A stretch of 21,297 bases of DNA from the IMG/VR virus record IMGVR_UViG_3300030107_003150, positions 1 through 21,297 of that record; one strand, 5' to 3'. Under the pieces are notes generated by a model. The model did no database searches, was not told the origin of the DNA, and saw nothing but the letters and a program-made list of their open reading frames with translations. How positions within the stretch are numbered: the first letter of the stretch is position 1; each line of letters begins with the position of its first letter. Position numbers and translations under genes: made by a program. Shown here piece by piece: positions 15,832 to 19,953 of this stretch. Source of the stretch: a virus.

Positions 15832-16280
15832 GTTCCTAATGTTCCGTCATTTTTTACGTCTTTCCCACTAATGGGATCAACTCGAATAACGTCTGGTTTT
15901 CTAGTAATTAATTCTATAGGTTGTTTGATGACGATAGTTTGATAACCGCTACCATTTCCTATATTTCCATTTGATTCATCTTCTTTCTTTTTCTTTTTCG
16001 CTCCAGTCGCCGCACCCACAGAGACACCCCATCCTGCAAGGATATTCCCCAATAATCCAGCCGCAAAAGTTGAGTCCACTCTTGGCTGGTCTGGGATGTC
16101 AAGGCCAAACATGCGATTGGGCAATTTTATGTATCCAAGAGACAAGACGATCAAGCACCAGGCAAGAATGGCCCCCTGTGCAGTTGTAGACACCAGAAAC
16201 ATGATTTTTTCTTGGTAATCAGGCTTGTCATCCTCCTCTACAGCAATAGCTTTTGTTTGGGGGCTTGATTTTTCAGCCAT
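15828..16280 (-). CDS. Membrane protein of unknown function, first gene of the minus operon
   Basis: A 150-residue protein with two hydrophobic segments: about residues 33-51 (TAQGAILAWCLIVLSLGYI) and about 73-94 (AAGLLGNILAGWGVSVGA), joined by KLPNRMFGLDIPDQPRVDS and followed by KKKKK at 95-99. The tail (about 100-150) is soluble. The KLPN...FG-D-P hinge and the GLLG...GWG second helix match a short family I recall from marine cyanophages. A holin-like role is conceivable from two short helices with a basic tail, but there is no direct support. The ATG at 16280 is the first gene of the operon, 46 bases from the divergent plus-strand gene. Confidence 0.72.
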   Translation of the reverse strand: MAEKSSPQTKAIAVEEDDKPDYQEKIMFLVSTTAQGAILAWCLIVLSLGYIKLPNRMFGLDIPDQPRVDSTFAAGLLGNILAGWGVSVGAATGAKKKKKEDESNGNIGNGSGYQTIVIKQPIELITRKPDVIRVDPISGKDVKNDGTLGT

Positions 16281-16305
16281 AAAAAACTAGAAACAATAGT
16301 CTAAG

Positions 16306-16335
16306 ATTACACATAAAAGGTTAAAAATGCCTCAA
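16306..16335 (-). promoter_or_regulatory. Possible promoter of the minus operon
   Basis: On the minus strand, TTGAGG (16335-16330) and TGTAAT (16311-16306) are separated by 18 bases and lie about 25 bases upstream of the first ATG of the operon. The match to a sigma-70 promoter is 4/6 and 5/6. In AT-rich DNA such matches occur by chance, so this is weak. The position in the divergent gap supports it. Confidence 0.3.
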
Positions 16336-16515
16336 GAACTACTAGCAGCACTTGTTGGGGCTGCTGTTTCTGGTCTGTTGATGGTTATTTCAAACTACAC
16401 AAATAAACGACATAGAGACCTAATAGAGCTATTCCACCGCATGAATGCAGTAGAACAAAACCTAGCTAGATTAGAAGGAACTAAGAGAAACCCAAACGGA
16501 TGGAGGAACAGATAG
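16327..16515 (+). CDS. Small one-span membrane protein with coiled-coil tail
   Basis: A 62-residue protein. Residues 4-24 (ELLAALVGAAVSGLLMVISN) are a probable membrane helix. Residues 27-52 (KRHRDLIELFHRMNAVEQNLARLEG) form an amphipathic coiled-coil-like helix, and the end is basic. A ribosome binding site AAAGG lies six bases before the ATG. The topology (short N-terminus, one helix, cytoplasmic coil) is seen in small holin or spanin-like phage proteins, but no lysis enzyme is visible beside it, so the role is open. It overlaps the next frame by 16 bases. Confidence 0.65.
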   Translation: MPQELLAALVGAAVSGLLMVISNYTNKRHRDLIELFHRMNAVEQNLARLEGTKRNPNGWRNR

Positions 16516-16616
16516 CAAGGGCTAAAGCCAGAATCAAAGAGTTAGAGACATTAGTAAAACACTGGGAAAAACAAAACCCCCTACCGTCCAAGCTAGGGGG
16601 TGATGTCTATATCTAA
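16500..16616 (+). CDS. 38-residue coiled-coil peptide
   Basis: A 38-codon frame starting MEEQIARAKARIKELETLVK and ending KLGGDVYI. The first 25 residues are a regular charged amphipathic helix. It overlaps the end of the preceding gene by 16 bases and follows its coiled-coil region, so the two products may interact (inference). There is no clear ribosome binding site. Its second half contains the hairpin that serves the opposite strand as a terminator. Being short, it could be a chance frame, but the heptad-like pattern argues for coding. Confidence 0.45.
   Translation: MEEQIARAKARIKELETLVKHWEKQNPLPSKLGGDVYI
16568..16600 (-). terminator. Intrinsic terminator for leftward transcription
   Basis: CCCCCTA (16577-16583) and TAGGGGG (16594-16600) form a perfect 7-bp stem with a 10-base loop. 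Read on the minus strand the stem is followed by TTTTGTTTTT. It lies about 60 bases after the stop of the small minus-strand gene at 16660-16770. On the plus strand there is no U-run, so it acts leftward only. It would keep leftward transcription from entering the 16327-16616 genes antisense. Confidence 0.65.
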
Positions 16617-16659
16617 TGTTGATGTTTGATACTTAAGCTTGCAGCCTCCTAATAAATTG

Positions 16660-16770
16660 CTATCTAACTTTAGCCAGTTCTTTTTCGGTGTTCAATAGGT
16701 AAGCTCTCTCAATTTGTCTTCTTTTTTCTAAGCAGTGTGAACAAAAACATACAATCGTTTTTTGCTCCAT
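16660..16770 (-). CDS. 36-residue peptide with CxCxxC motif
   Basis: A 36-codon frame starting MEQKTIVCFCSHCLEKRRQ and ending ELAKVR. The motif C8-x-C10-x2-C13 followed by a basic helix suggests a small metal-binding or redox peptide, perhaps nucleic-acid-binding. AGGA five bases before the ATG is a plausible ribosome binding site, and a leftward terminator follows about 60 bases after the stop. An upstream minus-strand promoter candidate and an intervening hairpin suggest controlled expression. The gene is isolated between opposite-strand genes. No family is recognised. Confidence 0.5.
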   Translation of the reverse strand: MEQKTIVCFCSHCLEKRRQIERAYLLNTEKELAKVR

Positions 16771-16795
16771 AATCCTGTTAGGTTGGGTATCGGCT

Positions 16796-16837
16796 TAAAC
16801 AACAAAACCTCCCTTGCTGTGCAAATCTCGGGAGGTT
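16796..16837 (-). terminator. Leftward hairpin terminator or attenuator
   Basis: AACCTCCC (16806-16813) and GGGAGGTT (16830-16837) form a perfect 8-bp stem. The loop can fold further (TTGC-ACA-GCAA). On the minus strand it is followed by TTTTGTTGTTT. It lies between the candidate promoter at 16883-16911 and the CxCxxC gene. It would release a transcript of about 75-80 bases or, when read through, allow expression of that gene. Confidence 0.55.
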
Positions 16838-16843
16838 CTGATG

Positions 16844-16887
16844 TAGCGGAGGGGATCAAGCCGCTATGCCAAATGTAGCGGTTTTAT
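16844..16887 (+). terminator. Rightward hairpin with competing upstream arm
   Basis: CCGCTA (16861-16866) pairs with TAGCGG (16876-16881), loop nine bases, followed by TTTTATAT: a modest rightward terminator. An identical TAGCGG at 16844-16849 (inside a 9-bp direct repeat ATGTAGCGG) can pair with the same CCGCTA instead, loop 11 bases. The two pairings exclude each other, the layout of an attenuator. A GGAGGGG run lies in the alternative loop. It precedes the 16915 gene. Confidence 0.45.
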
Positions 16888-16911
16888 ATAAGATTGTGAA
16901 GAGTGAGTCTA
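16883..16911 (-). promoter_or_regulatory. Possible leftward promoter
   Basis: On the minus strand TAGACT (16911-16906) and TATAAA (16888-16883) are 17 bases apart, matching sigma-70 hexamers 4/6 and 5/6. The expected start near 16876 would give an RNA that folds (TAGCGG...CCGCTA) and meets the hairpin at 16806-16837. The A/T-rich element also serves as the tail of the plus-strand hairpin, so the match may be incidental. Confidence 0.35.
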
Positions 16912-16914
16912 ATT

Positions 16915-17100
16915 ATGCGAAAACTAGCTAAACCTTTCCTACCTCTTCTTTATGCTTTTTTGCGTAGTGAAGCAGGTAAAAAACTGTTACTTGATCTATT
17001 GAAAGCAGCAGCAAAACAGACTACAAATACACTGGATGATCAAGCTGTAGATTTTCTACAAGCAAGGTTATATCCCAAATCTAATACGAATTTACAATGA
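16915..17100 (+). CDS. Small helical protein of unknown function
   Basis: A 61-residue protein from the ATG at 16915 (a GTG at 16903 would add four residues). The N-terminal half is basic and amphipathic (MRKLAKPFLPLLYAFLRSE), followed by GKKLLLDLLKAAAKQTTN and a DDQAVDFLQARLYP end. The order basic helix, K/G-K-LLLDLL, then a LDDxAV-like end is a pattern I associate with short phage proteins of unknown role. It follows the hairpin control region. Its TGA overlaps the next start as ATGA. Confidence 0.6.
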   Translation: MRKLAKPFLPLLYAFLRSEAGKKLLLDLLKAAAKQTTNTLDDQAVDFLQARLYPKSNTNLQ

Positions 17101-17261
17101 GCGATTACGATCCAAATTGGTTAGAAGAAGATAGACAAAGGATGTTAAACATGGAGCGTTGGTACGTTCTTGATGGTCGTCACAGACCTGACAATCCTTT
17201 ACATGGTGTCTACACTGGATTAGCAGCTAAAGGGAAAGAATTAGATGGAGAGTTTGGATGA
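17097..17261 (+). CDS. 54-residue hydrophilic protein
   Basis: A 54-codon frame starting MSDYDPNWLEEDRQRMLNME, with MERWYVLDGRHRPDNPLHG in the middle and ending GKELDGEFG. It is acidic at the start and has an aromatic centre. The four-base ATGA overlap with the upstream stop and the 17-base overlap with the downstream ATG fit the tight packing of the region. No domain is recognised. The composition, with W, Y and H in a short product, is typical of a real gene rather than a chance frame. Confidence 0.55.
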   Translation: MSDYDPNWLEEDRQRMLNMERWYVLDGRHRPDNPLHGVYTGLAAKGKELDGEFG

Positions 17262-17535
17262 ACAATTTATTCTGTTAGATCAACTAATGGAACCTCCTTC
17301 AATGGAGCAAGAATTAGAACTAGAAAAAAAGATCCGATGGTTCTCAGAAGGAGCTACTAAAGAGCAACTTTTAAAACATTGCGAAGCAGTCGAAAGGCAA
17401 AGCTTTCAGCAAGCACAATTCATTGCTAATTGTTTAACTGAAATAGCAAAATGCAAAGCTAAAATTGCTTGCTTAGAGAATCCTGTAAGACAACCTACGT
17501 TTAAAAATTTCCTAAGAAAAGTACTTGATTTATGA
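17245..17535 (+). CDS. Small helical protein of unknown function
   Basis: A 96-residue helical protein starting MESLDEQFILLDQLMEPPSM. Its core is MEQELELEKKIRWFSEGATK, then EQLLKHCEAVERQSFQQAQF and an IANCLTEIAKCKAKIACLE helix with three regularly spaced cysteines. The start and the E-L-x-L-E-K pattern recall a short cyanobacterial/cyanophage family without function. The helix-hairpin layout is loosely like NblA, but I see no diagnostic residue and do not claim it. It overlaps the previous gene by 17 bases and meets the opposite-strand zinc-ribbon gene tail to tail (six bases). Confidence 0.6.
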   Translation: MESLDEQFILLDQLMEPPSMEQELELEKKIRWFSEGATKEQLLKHCEAVERQSFQQAQFIANCLTEIAKCKAKIACLENPVRQPTFKNFLRKVLDL

Positions 17536-17745
17536 AGGGACAAATGTTGCATCAGAGCCAGATTTACCCCATTTAACTTCGCTGCTTTTTATAACAACTT
17601 CTGGGTACTGAAGAGAATACCAACGGTGATCACAGATAGGACATCTTCTGCGCCTAATCGTGACTCCATCATTGTCTCGTTTAGTGCATACAACTCTAGT
17701 CCTAAGATTTGGACACTTAGGGCAAGGACAATAAGTTTGATTCAT
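17530..17745 (-). CDS. Zinc-ribbon protein, NrdR N-domain-like
   Basis: A 71-residue protein. The zinc ribbon has ligands C8-x2-C11 (CPKC) and C35-x2-C38 (CPIC), with extra cysteines at 6 and 20. The spacer contains RTRVVCTKRDNDGVTIRRRR and is followed by HRWYSLQ. This mirrors the N-terminal zinc ribbon of NrdR, the ribonucleotide reductase repressor (TRVVxSR, GxxIRRRRxC and CxxR-aromatic). NrdR is about 150 residues and has an ATP-cone; here only the ribbon is present, so it is not a normal NrdR. A small DNA-binding regulator is likely. Its ATG lies three bases after the remnant stop at 17749, as if it once followed the SH3/KOW-like gene directly. Confidence 0.65.
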   Translation of the reverse strand: MNQTYCPCPKCPNLRTRVVCTKRDNDGVTIRRRRCPICDHRWYSLQYPEVVIKSSEVKWGKSGSDATFVPS

Positions 17746-17760
17746 TATCTACGGAGCTGG
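17744..17760 (+). repeat. 17-bp direct repeat, left end of the putative cassette
   Basis: ATTATCTACGGAGCTGG, identical to 19380-19396. On the minus strand it covers the last codons and stop of the gene remnant and reaches into the zinc-ribbon start codon. Confidence 0.8.
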
Positions 17761-17781
17761 AACGAGAATGTTTTGTATGTG
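17749..17781 (-). pseudogene. Remnant of the 3' end of an SH3/KOW-like gene
   Basis: Between a TAA at 17784-17782 and a TAG at 17751-17749 the frame reads HIQNILVPAP. The gene at 19385-19594 ends HAQHILTPAP in the same position relative to its stop. At DNA level 30 of 38 bases agree through the stop and next five bases, the last 17 perfectly. It is too short to be a gene and looks like a duplicated 3' end left by insertion or recombination. Confidence 0.7.
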
Positions 17782-17799
17782 TTAAAGAAGTCCGATCTT

Positions 17800-17820
17800 A
17801 ATCGTATATCGGGAGCGATG
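17800..17820. promoter_or_regulatory. Dyad box 1 (diverged)
   Basis: AATCGT, nine bases, then GCGATG: a 21-bp imperfect dyad with the same spacing as boxes 2 and 3. It begins the first periodic run. Diverged from the other two outside the half-sites. Confidence 0.5.
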
Positions 17821-17910
17821 GAGTTGAGGCGAGATGAAACGAATCGAGTGGTCATGCAGCGATGCGCGAAGAGGAGAGTCAAAGGGAATGGGGCTGCAAC
17901 GAGGCGATTT

Positions 17911-17941
17911 CTCACTCATCACCACGAAGGGCTTAAGTGAG
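17911..17941. repeat. Inverted repeat CTCACT / AGTGAG
   Basis: CTCACT at 17911-17916 and AGTGAG at 17936-17941, with 19 bases between, interrupt the 5-bp pattern between periodic run 1 and box 2. It could form a hairpin or bind a dimer. A modest match. Confidence 0.35.
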
Positions 17942-17947
17942 TTGAAA

Positions 17948-17978
17948 CACTTTTAATCGTGAAGTGTGAACGATTGCG
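17948..17978. promoter_or_regulatory. Dyad box 2 (31-bp iteron)
   Basis: A 31-bp block that agrees with 18058-18088 at 29 of 31 bases. It contains AATCGT-GAAGTGTGA-ACGATT and an overlapping CACTT...AAGTG inverted repeat. Likely the binding site of a dimeric protein. Confidence 0.65.
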
Positions 17979-18057
17979 GGGAGTCGAGGGGAAGCGAATT
18001 GAGTTGAATAGAGTCGGATAGAGGAGGATAGGATAGCTAAGACAAAAAATTAGGATG

Positions 18058-18088
18058 CACTTTTAGTCGTGAAGTGCGAACGATTGCG
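18058..18088. promoter_or_regulatory. Dyad box 3 (31-bp iteron)
   Basis: Second copy of the 31-bp block, exactly 110 bp after the first, differing at two bases (AGTCGT instead of AATCGT, and GCGA instead of GTGA in the spacer). It is followed by the third 5-bp periodic run. Confidence 0.65.
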
Positions 18089-18136
18089 TTGAGTTGAAAA
18101 GTGTGGAATCGAGCTGAAAAGAGTAGAAACGGATAG

Positions 18137-18640
18137 CTAAGAATCAGGTGGGATAAGCTTGGATGTCTTGATCAGAGACTTGGGTAAAGATTGACCTTTC
18201 CGTGTCGTCTGTAAAGACTGTTTTCTTGCCCCATCAGCAGCAGCAGCAATAAACGCATGATGAATTTGTTTAGTCTCTAACTTGCGTTTCTCTGATTCAT
18301 TCAAATTGTCAACGTCAATGTCAGTTAGTAACCTTCTGGCATTTTTACGTTGCTTCCTAATACCTGCTGTTGCTTGTGATGCCAAGTAATCAGGTGCTTC
18401 TTTGTCTGTAAGAATCCGAAGAGTTTTTTCTTCTCCTGTTTTTTCTTGTTTAATAACTATAGGTTCATTGATTTCTGCCCTTAGTTTTTGAATCTCTTCT
18501 TTTACTCTCATGTAAGCAAATTCATCAAAAGCATAATCAGGGAAATGATATTTATGAAATTCAATGATTTGTTCTTGAGTAATGGAAGAACCTTTTTCAA
18601 GGTTCCTCCAATCAAGTGGATGAATAGTTGAATCAGACAT
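18137..18640 (-). CDS. Basic helical protein of unknown function, partner of the RAMP-like gene
   Basis: A 167-residue protein from the ATG at 18640 (a TTG three bases earlier is possible). It starts MSDSTIHPLDWRNLEKG, then EQIIEFHKYHFPDYAFDEFAY and a helix VKEEIQKLRAEINEP. The centre and C-terminus are basic and helical (AGIRKQRKNARRLLTD, ESEKRKLETKQIHHAF, AAADGARKQS). This suggests nucleic-acid binding. I do not recognise the family. It overlaps the RAMP-like gene by eight bases, so the two are co-translated and may act together. Its end touches the last pentamers of the periodic element. Confidence 0.65.
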   Translation of the reverse strand: MSDSTIHPLDWRNLEKGSSITQEQIIEFHKYHFPDYAFDEFAYMRVKEEIQKLRAEINEPIVIKQEKTGEEKTLRILTDKEAPDYLASQATAGIRKQRKNARRLLTDIDVDNLNESEKRKLETKQIHHAFIAAAADGARKQSLQTTRKGQSLPKSLIKTSKLIPPDS

Positions 18641-19274
18641 CAAAACCTACCTCTACTAAATCACCAGCAGTAAATCTTCCATGTCTCGGTCTCCATGTAC
18701 CAAGACCTTCAGCTTTACCAGCCATTTTGATAATTCTTTTAAGTTGTTGAATACTTAATATTTCATCATCAACAGTCAAATTATAAGTAACCTGCCAAAT
18801 TGGAAACATTAAACGATTAACCCATACACCCCTAGAAGTAAATGCTGCTAATTGAAATTTTGGTGTTCTTGAATTGAACATTTCAATAGCTTCTTTTGGG
18901 CCGTCATATTCAATGGCTGCATCGTTAGAAACAACAACAGAACGAAGAACATCTTTTCCTAATTTCCATTTTGTTGCGGCATTTCTTAAGCAGCGTTGGA
19001 AATTAGCACCTGGAAGGATTGGGTTGGCAAATCCTTCAAAGTCAACAGTGTTTTCTGATTCGTCAACTGAGACTTCACCTTGCTTGTCCCAATAACCTGA
19101 GAAAACCCAATCAAGAGTTCTTAAAGCACGATGATCCTCGTCATTTTTCTTCTTCTTGGAATGGAAGAAAGATCTTTGTTTTGAGCCTTCTCCTAATGGA
19201 TCGGAACTTGCAACATTTGAGCAAAGTAGAGGGCCATCGCTCTCTAGCGTTACTTGAAAGCCTTTTAAAGCCAT
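18633..19274 (-). CDS. RAMP (Cas7-like fold) candidate, phage hypothetical family
   Basis: A 213-residue protein. Residues 5-20 are a strand ending DGPLLCSN, followed by KKKKNDEDHRALRTLDW (about 40-56), NPILPGANFQRCLRNAATKWKLG cut here to ILPGANFQRCLRNAA (about 86-100), and IEYDGP (121-126). The last third shows a strand, a helix (SIQQLKRIIKMAGKAEG) and a glycine-rich loop GLGTWRPRHGRF at 190-201. This matches a phage family I remember whose members end in GxGxWRPxxGRF. The strand-helix-G-loop end is like RAMP (ferredoxin-like) folds of Cas5/Cas7 proteins that coat RNA or DNA. The fold is inferred by eye, not by a profile search. AAGG nine bases before the ATG may be the ribosome binding site. 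Confidence 0.6.
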   Translation of the reverse strand: MALKGFQVTLESDGPLLCSNVASSDPLGEGSKQRSFFHSKKKKNDEDHRALRTLDWVFSGYWDKQGEVSVDESENTVDFEGFANPILPGANFQRCLRNAATKWKLGKDVLRSVVVSNDAAIEYDGPKEAIEMFNSRTPKFQLAAFTSRGVWVNRLMFPIWQVTYNLTVDDEILSIQQLKRIIKMAGKAEGLGTWRPRHGRFTAGDLVEVGFDV

Positions 19275-19384
19275 AGATGATTACCTTAACGGTGACAGTG
19301 AAATGCTCTTAACGAGCTTGTTATTATCTTCTCATAGCATCATAGGATTGCAACAACATATTTACATATCATCATATTTATTAT
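19275..19384 (-). promoter_or_regulatory. Upstream region of the RAMP-like gene
   Basis: A 110-base gap, the longest on the right-hand minus strand apart from the periodic element. It holds a small inverted repeat GCTC-N5-GAGC (19305-19317) and AT-rich DNA with GATAAT- and TATGAT-like hexamers on the minus strand, but no convincing -35 partner. It probably carries the promoter of the RAMP-like gene. The right 17-bp repeat overlaps its far end. Confidence 0.35.
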
Positions 19385-19396
19385 CTACGGAGCTGG
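19380..19396 (+). repeat. 17-bp direct repeat, right end of the putative cassette
   Basis: ATTATCTACGGAGCTGG, identical to 17744-17760. On the minus strand it covers the last codons (P-A-P-stop) of the SH3/KOW-like gene. Confidence 0.8.
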
Positions 19397-19594
19397 CGTA
19401 AGTATGTGTTGTGCGTGTTCTGACCGTCTCTTATCAGGCCATTTCACTTCGTAGTAATAACAAATTCGATCTCTTTTATTATGTTTCTCTATAACCTTGG
19501 TAATCGTTCCTCTGTTTGATTCTGTTCTTAGGAAGACTCCTGTATTCCTTTTCTTATTTACTTGATCATTGATCTTGTATTTCGGTGAGGGCAT
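19385..19594 (-). CDS. SH3/KOW-like small barrel protein
   Basis: A 69-residue basic protein with the pattern of a small beta-barrel: KYKINDQVNKKR, then RGTITKVIEK, YYYEVKWPDKRRSEHA and an ILTPAP end. The V-x-R/K...RGT-I/V-x-x-V...Y-x-V-x-W-x-D/K-x-R order is that of SH3-like or KOW-like domains, which often bind nucleic acids or proteins. It overlaps the preceding gene by 29 bases. Its last 33 bases are repeated in diverged form at 17749-17781. It is now the last gene before the RAMP-like cassette. Confidence 0.6.
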   Translation of the reverse strand: MPSPKYKINDQVNKKRNTGVFLRTESNRGTITKVIEKHNKRDRICYYYEVKWPDKRRSEHAQHILTPAP

Positions 19595-19763
19595 TTTTTT
19601 GTAGGTAAAGTTCGACTAATTTTTTTTTACTGCAATGAGCATTTGACTCGGCTAATGATCTTAACTCTCTACTTGGAAGGTCTAAAAGAAACCTTTTAAA
19701 TCCGTCATACGGTTTAGGACTTTTATAAACAAAACCTGATCCAAGCCAGTCAAGAAAATTCAT
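19566..19763 (-). CDS. Small protein of unknown function
   Basis: A 65-residue protein starting MNFLDWLGSGFVYKSPKPYD, then a helical part FLLDLPSRELRSLAESNAHC and KKKLVELYLQKNAL. The LPSRELRSLA...SKKKLVELYL pair of helices resembles a small helix-hairpin or SAP-like DNA-binding unit, but the match is loose. It starts one base after the upstream stop and overlaps the SH3/KOW-like gene by 29 bases. One cysteine. Part of the early, tightly packed minus operon. Confidence 0.55.
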   Translation of the reverse strand: MNFLDWLGSGFVYKSPKPYDGFKRFLLDLPSRELRSLAESNAHCSKKKLVELYLQKNALTEIQDQ

Positions 19764-19764
19764 G

Positions 19765-19953
19765 TCACAATTCTTTTTTCCAAAGGATACTAGCCCCAGG
19801 ATTATTATCTTTAGCCTTTTGATGGGCTTCTTCTTTTGAGTATCCCCAATACTTCATATTGCGTCCTTGCATCTTTGGTTGACAGACCCAAAACACATGT
19901 AACTTTGCAGTAGGTGGAACACTATTAGAAGAAACAATAGAGTGATAGGTCAT
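19765..19953 (-). CDS. Small alpha/beta protein of unknown function
   Basis: A 62-residue protein: TAKLHVFWVCQPK, then MKYWGYSKEEAHQKAKDNNP and ASILWKKEL. The order is strand, strand, helix, strand. The helix motif SKEEA...AK...P-x-A-x-I is shared with the upstream neighbour (SKESALRIIKAKEPEKAIEI), which suggests that the two adjacent products have the same small fold. The start overlaps that neighbour as ATGA. No function is recognised. Confidence 0.55.
   Translation of the reverse strand: MTYHSIVSSNSVPPTAKLHVFWVCQPKMQGRNMKYWGYSKEEAHQKAKDNNPGASILWKKEL

Larger units (their letters stand above)
17800..18141. repeat. Non-coding element with 5-bp G periodicity and three dyad boxes
   Basis: A 342-bp stretch in the 391-base gene-free gap 17746-18136. 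G occupies positions 17821, 17826 and so on to 17906 in 17 of 18 cases, 17976 to 18041 in 14 of 14, and 18086 to 18141 in 12 of 12. All are in the same 5-bp register, and the next base is mostly A. Each run is preceded by a dyad box AATCGT-N9-ACGATT (17800, 17955, 18065), spaced 155 and 110 bp, both multiples of five. Runs two and three end with GGATAGCTAAG (18031-18041 and 18131-18141). No frame has coding character. It could be a replication origin, partition or packaging site, or the template of a structured RNA; I know no matching element. Confidence 0.8.

Noticed and set aside
15971-16189. 72-codon plus-strand frame
   Set aside because: It is antisense to the first membrane protein gene of the minus operon and shows no protein-like pattern.
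16771-16914. tRNA gene in the hairpin-rich gap
   Set aside because: No cloverleaf, T-loop or acceptor pairing; the stems fit terminator and attenuator forms.
17245-17535. NblA (phycobilisome degradation) homologue
   Set aside because: Only a general helix-hairpin resemblance; no diagnostic residues could be identified by eye.
17626-17940. 104-codon plus-strand frame
   Set aside because: Its first third is antisense to the zinc-ribbon gene and the rest is translation of the 5-bp periodic purine tract (Arg/Glu/Met-rich); no domain.
17948-18088. Possible CRISPR array from the 31-bp near-identical blocks
   Set aside because: Only two close copies exist, the intervening DNA is itself periodic and related between units, and no array continues.
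18874-19276. Two overlapping plus-strand frames of 73 and 85 codons
   Set aside because: They are antisense to the RAMP-like gene and Ser/Leu/Pro-rich without motifs.
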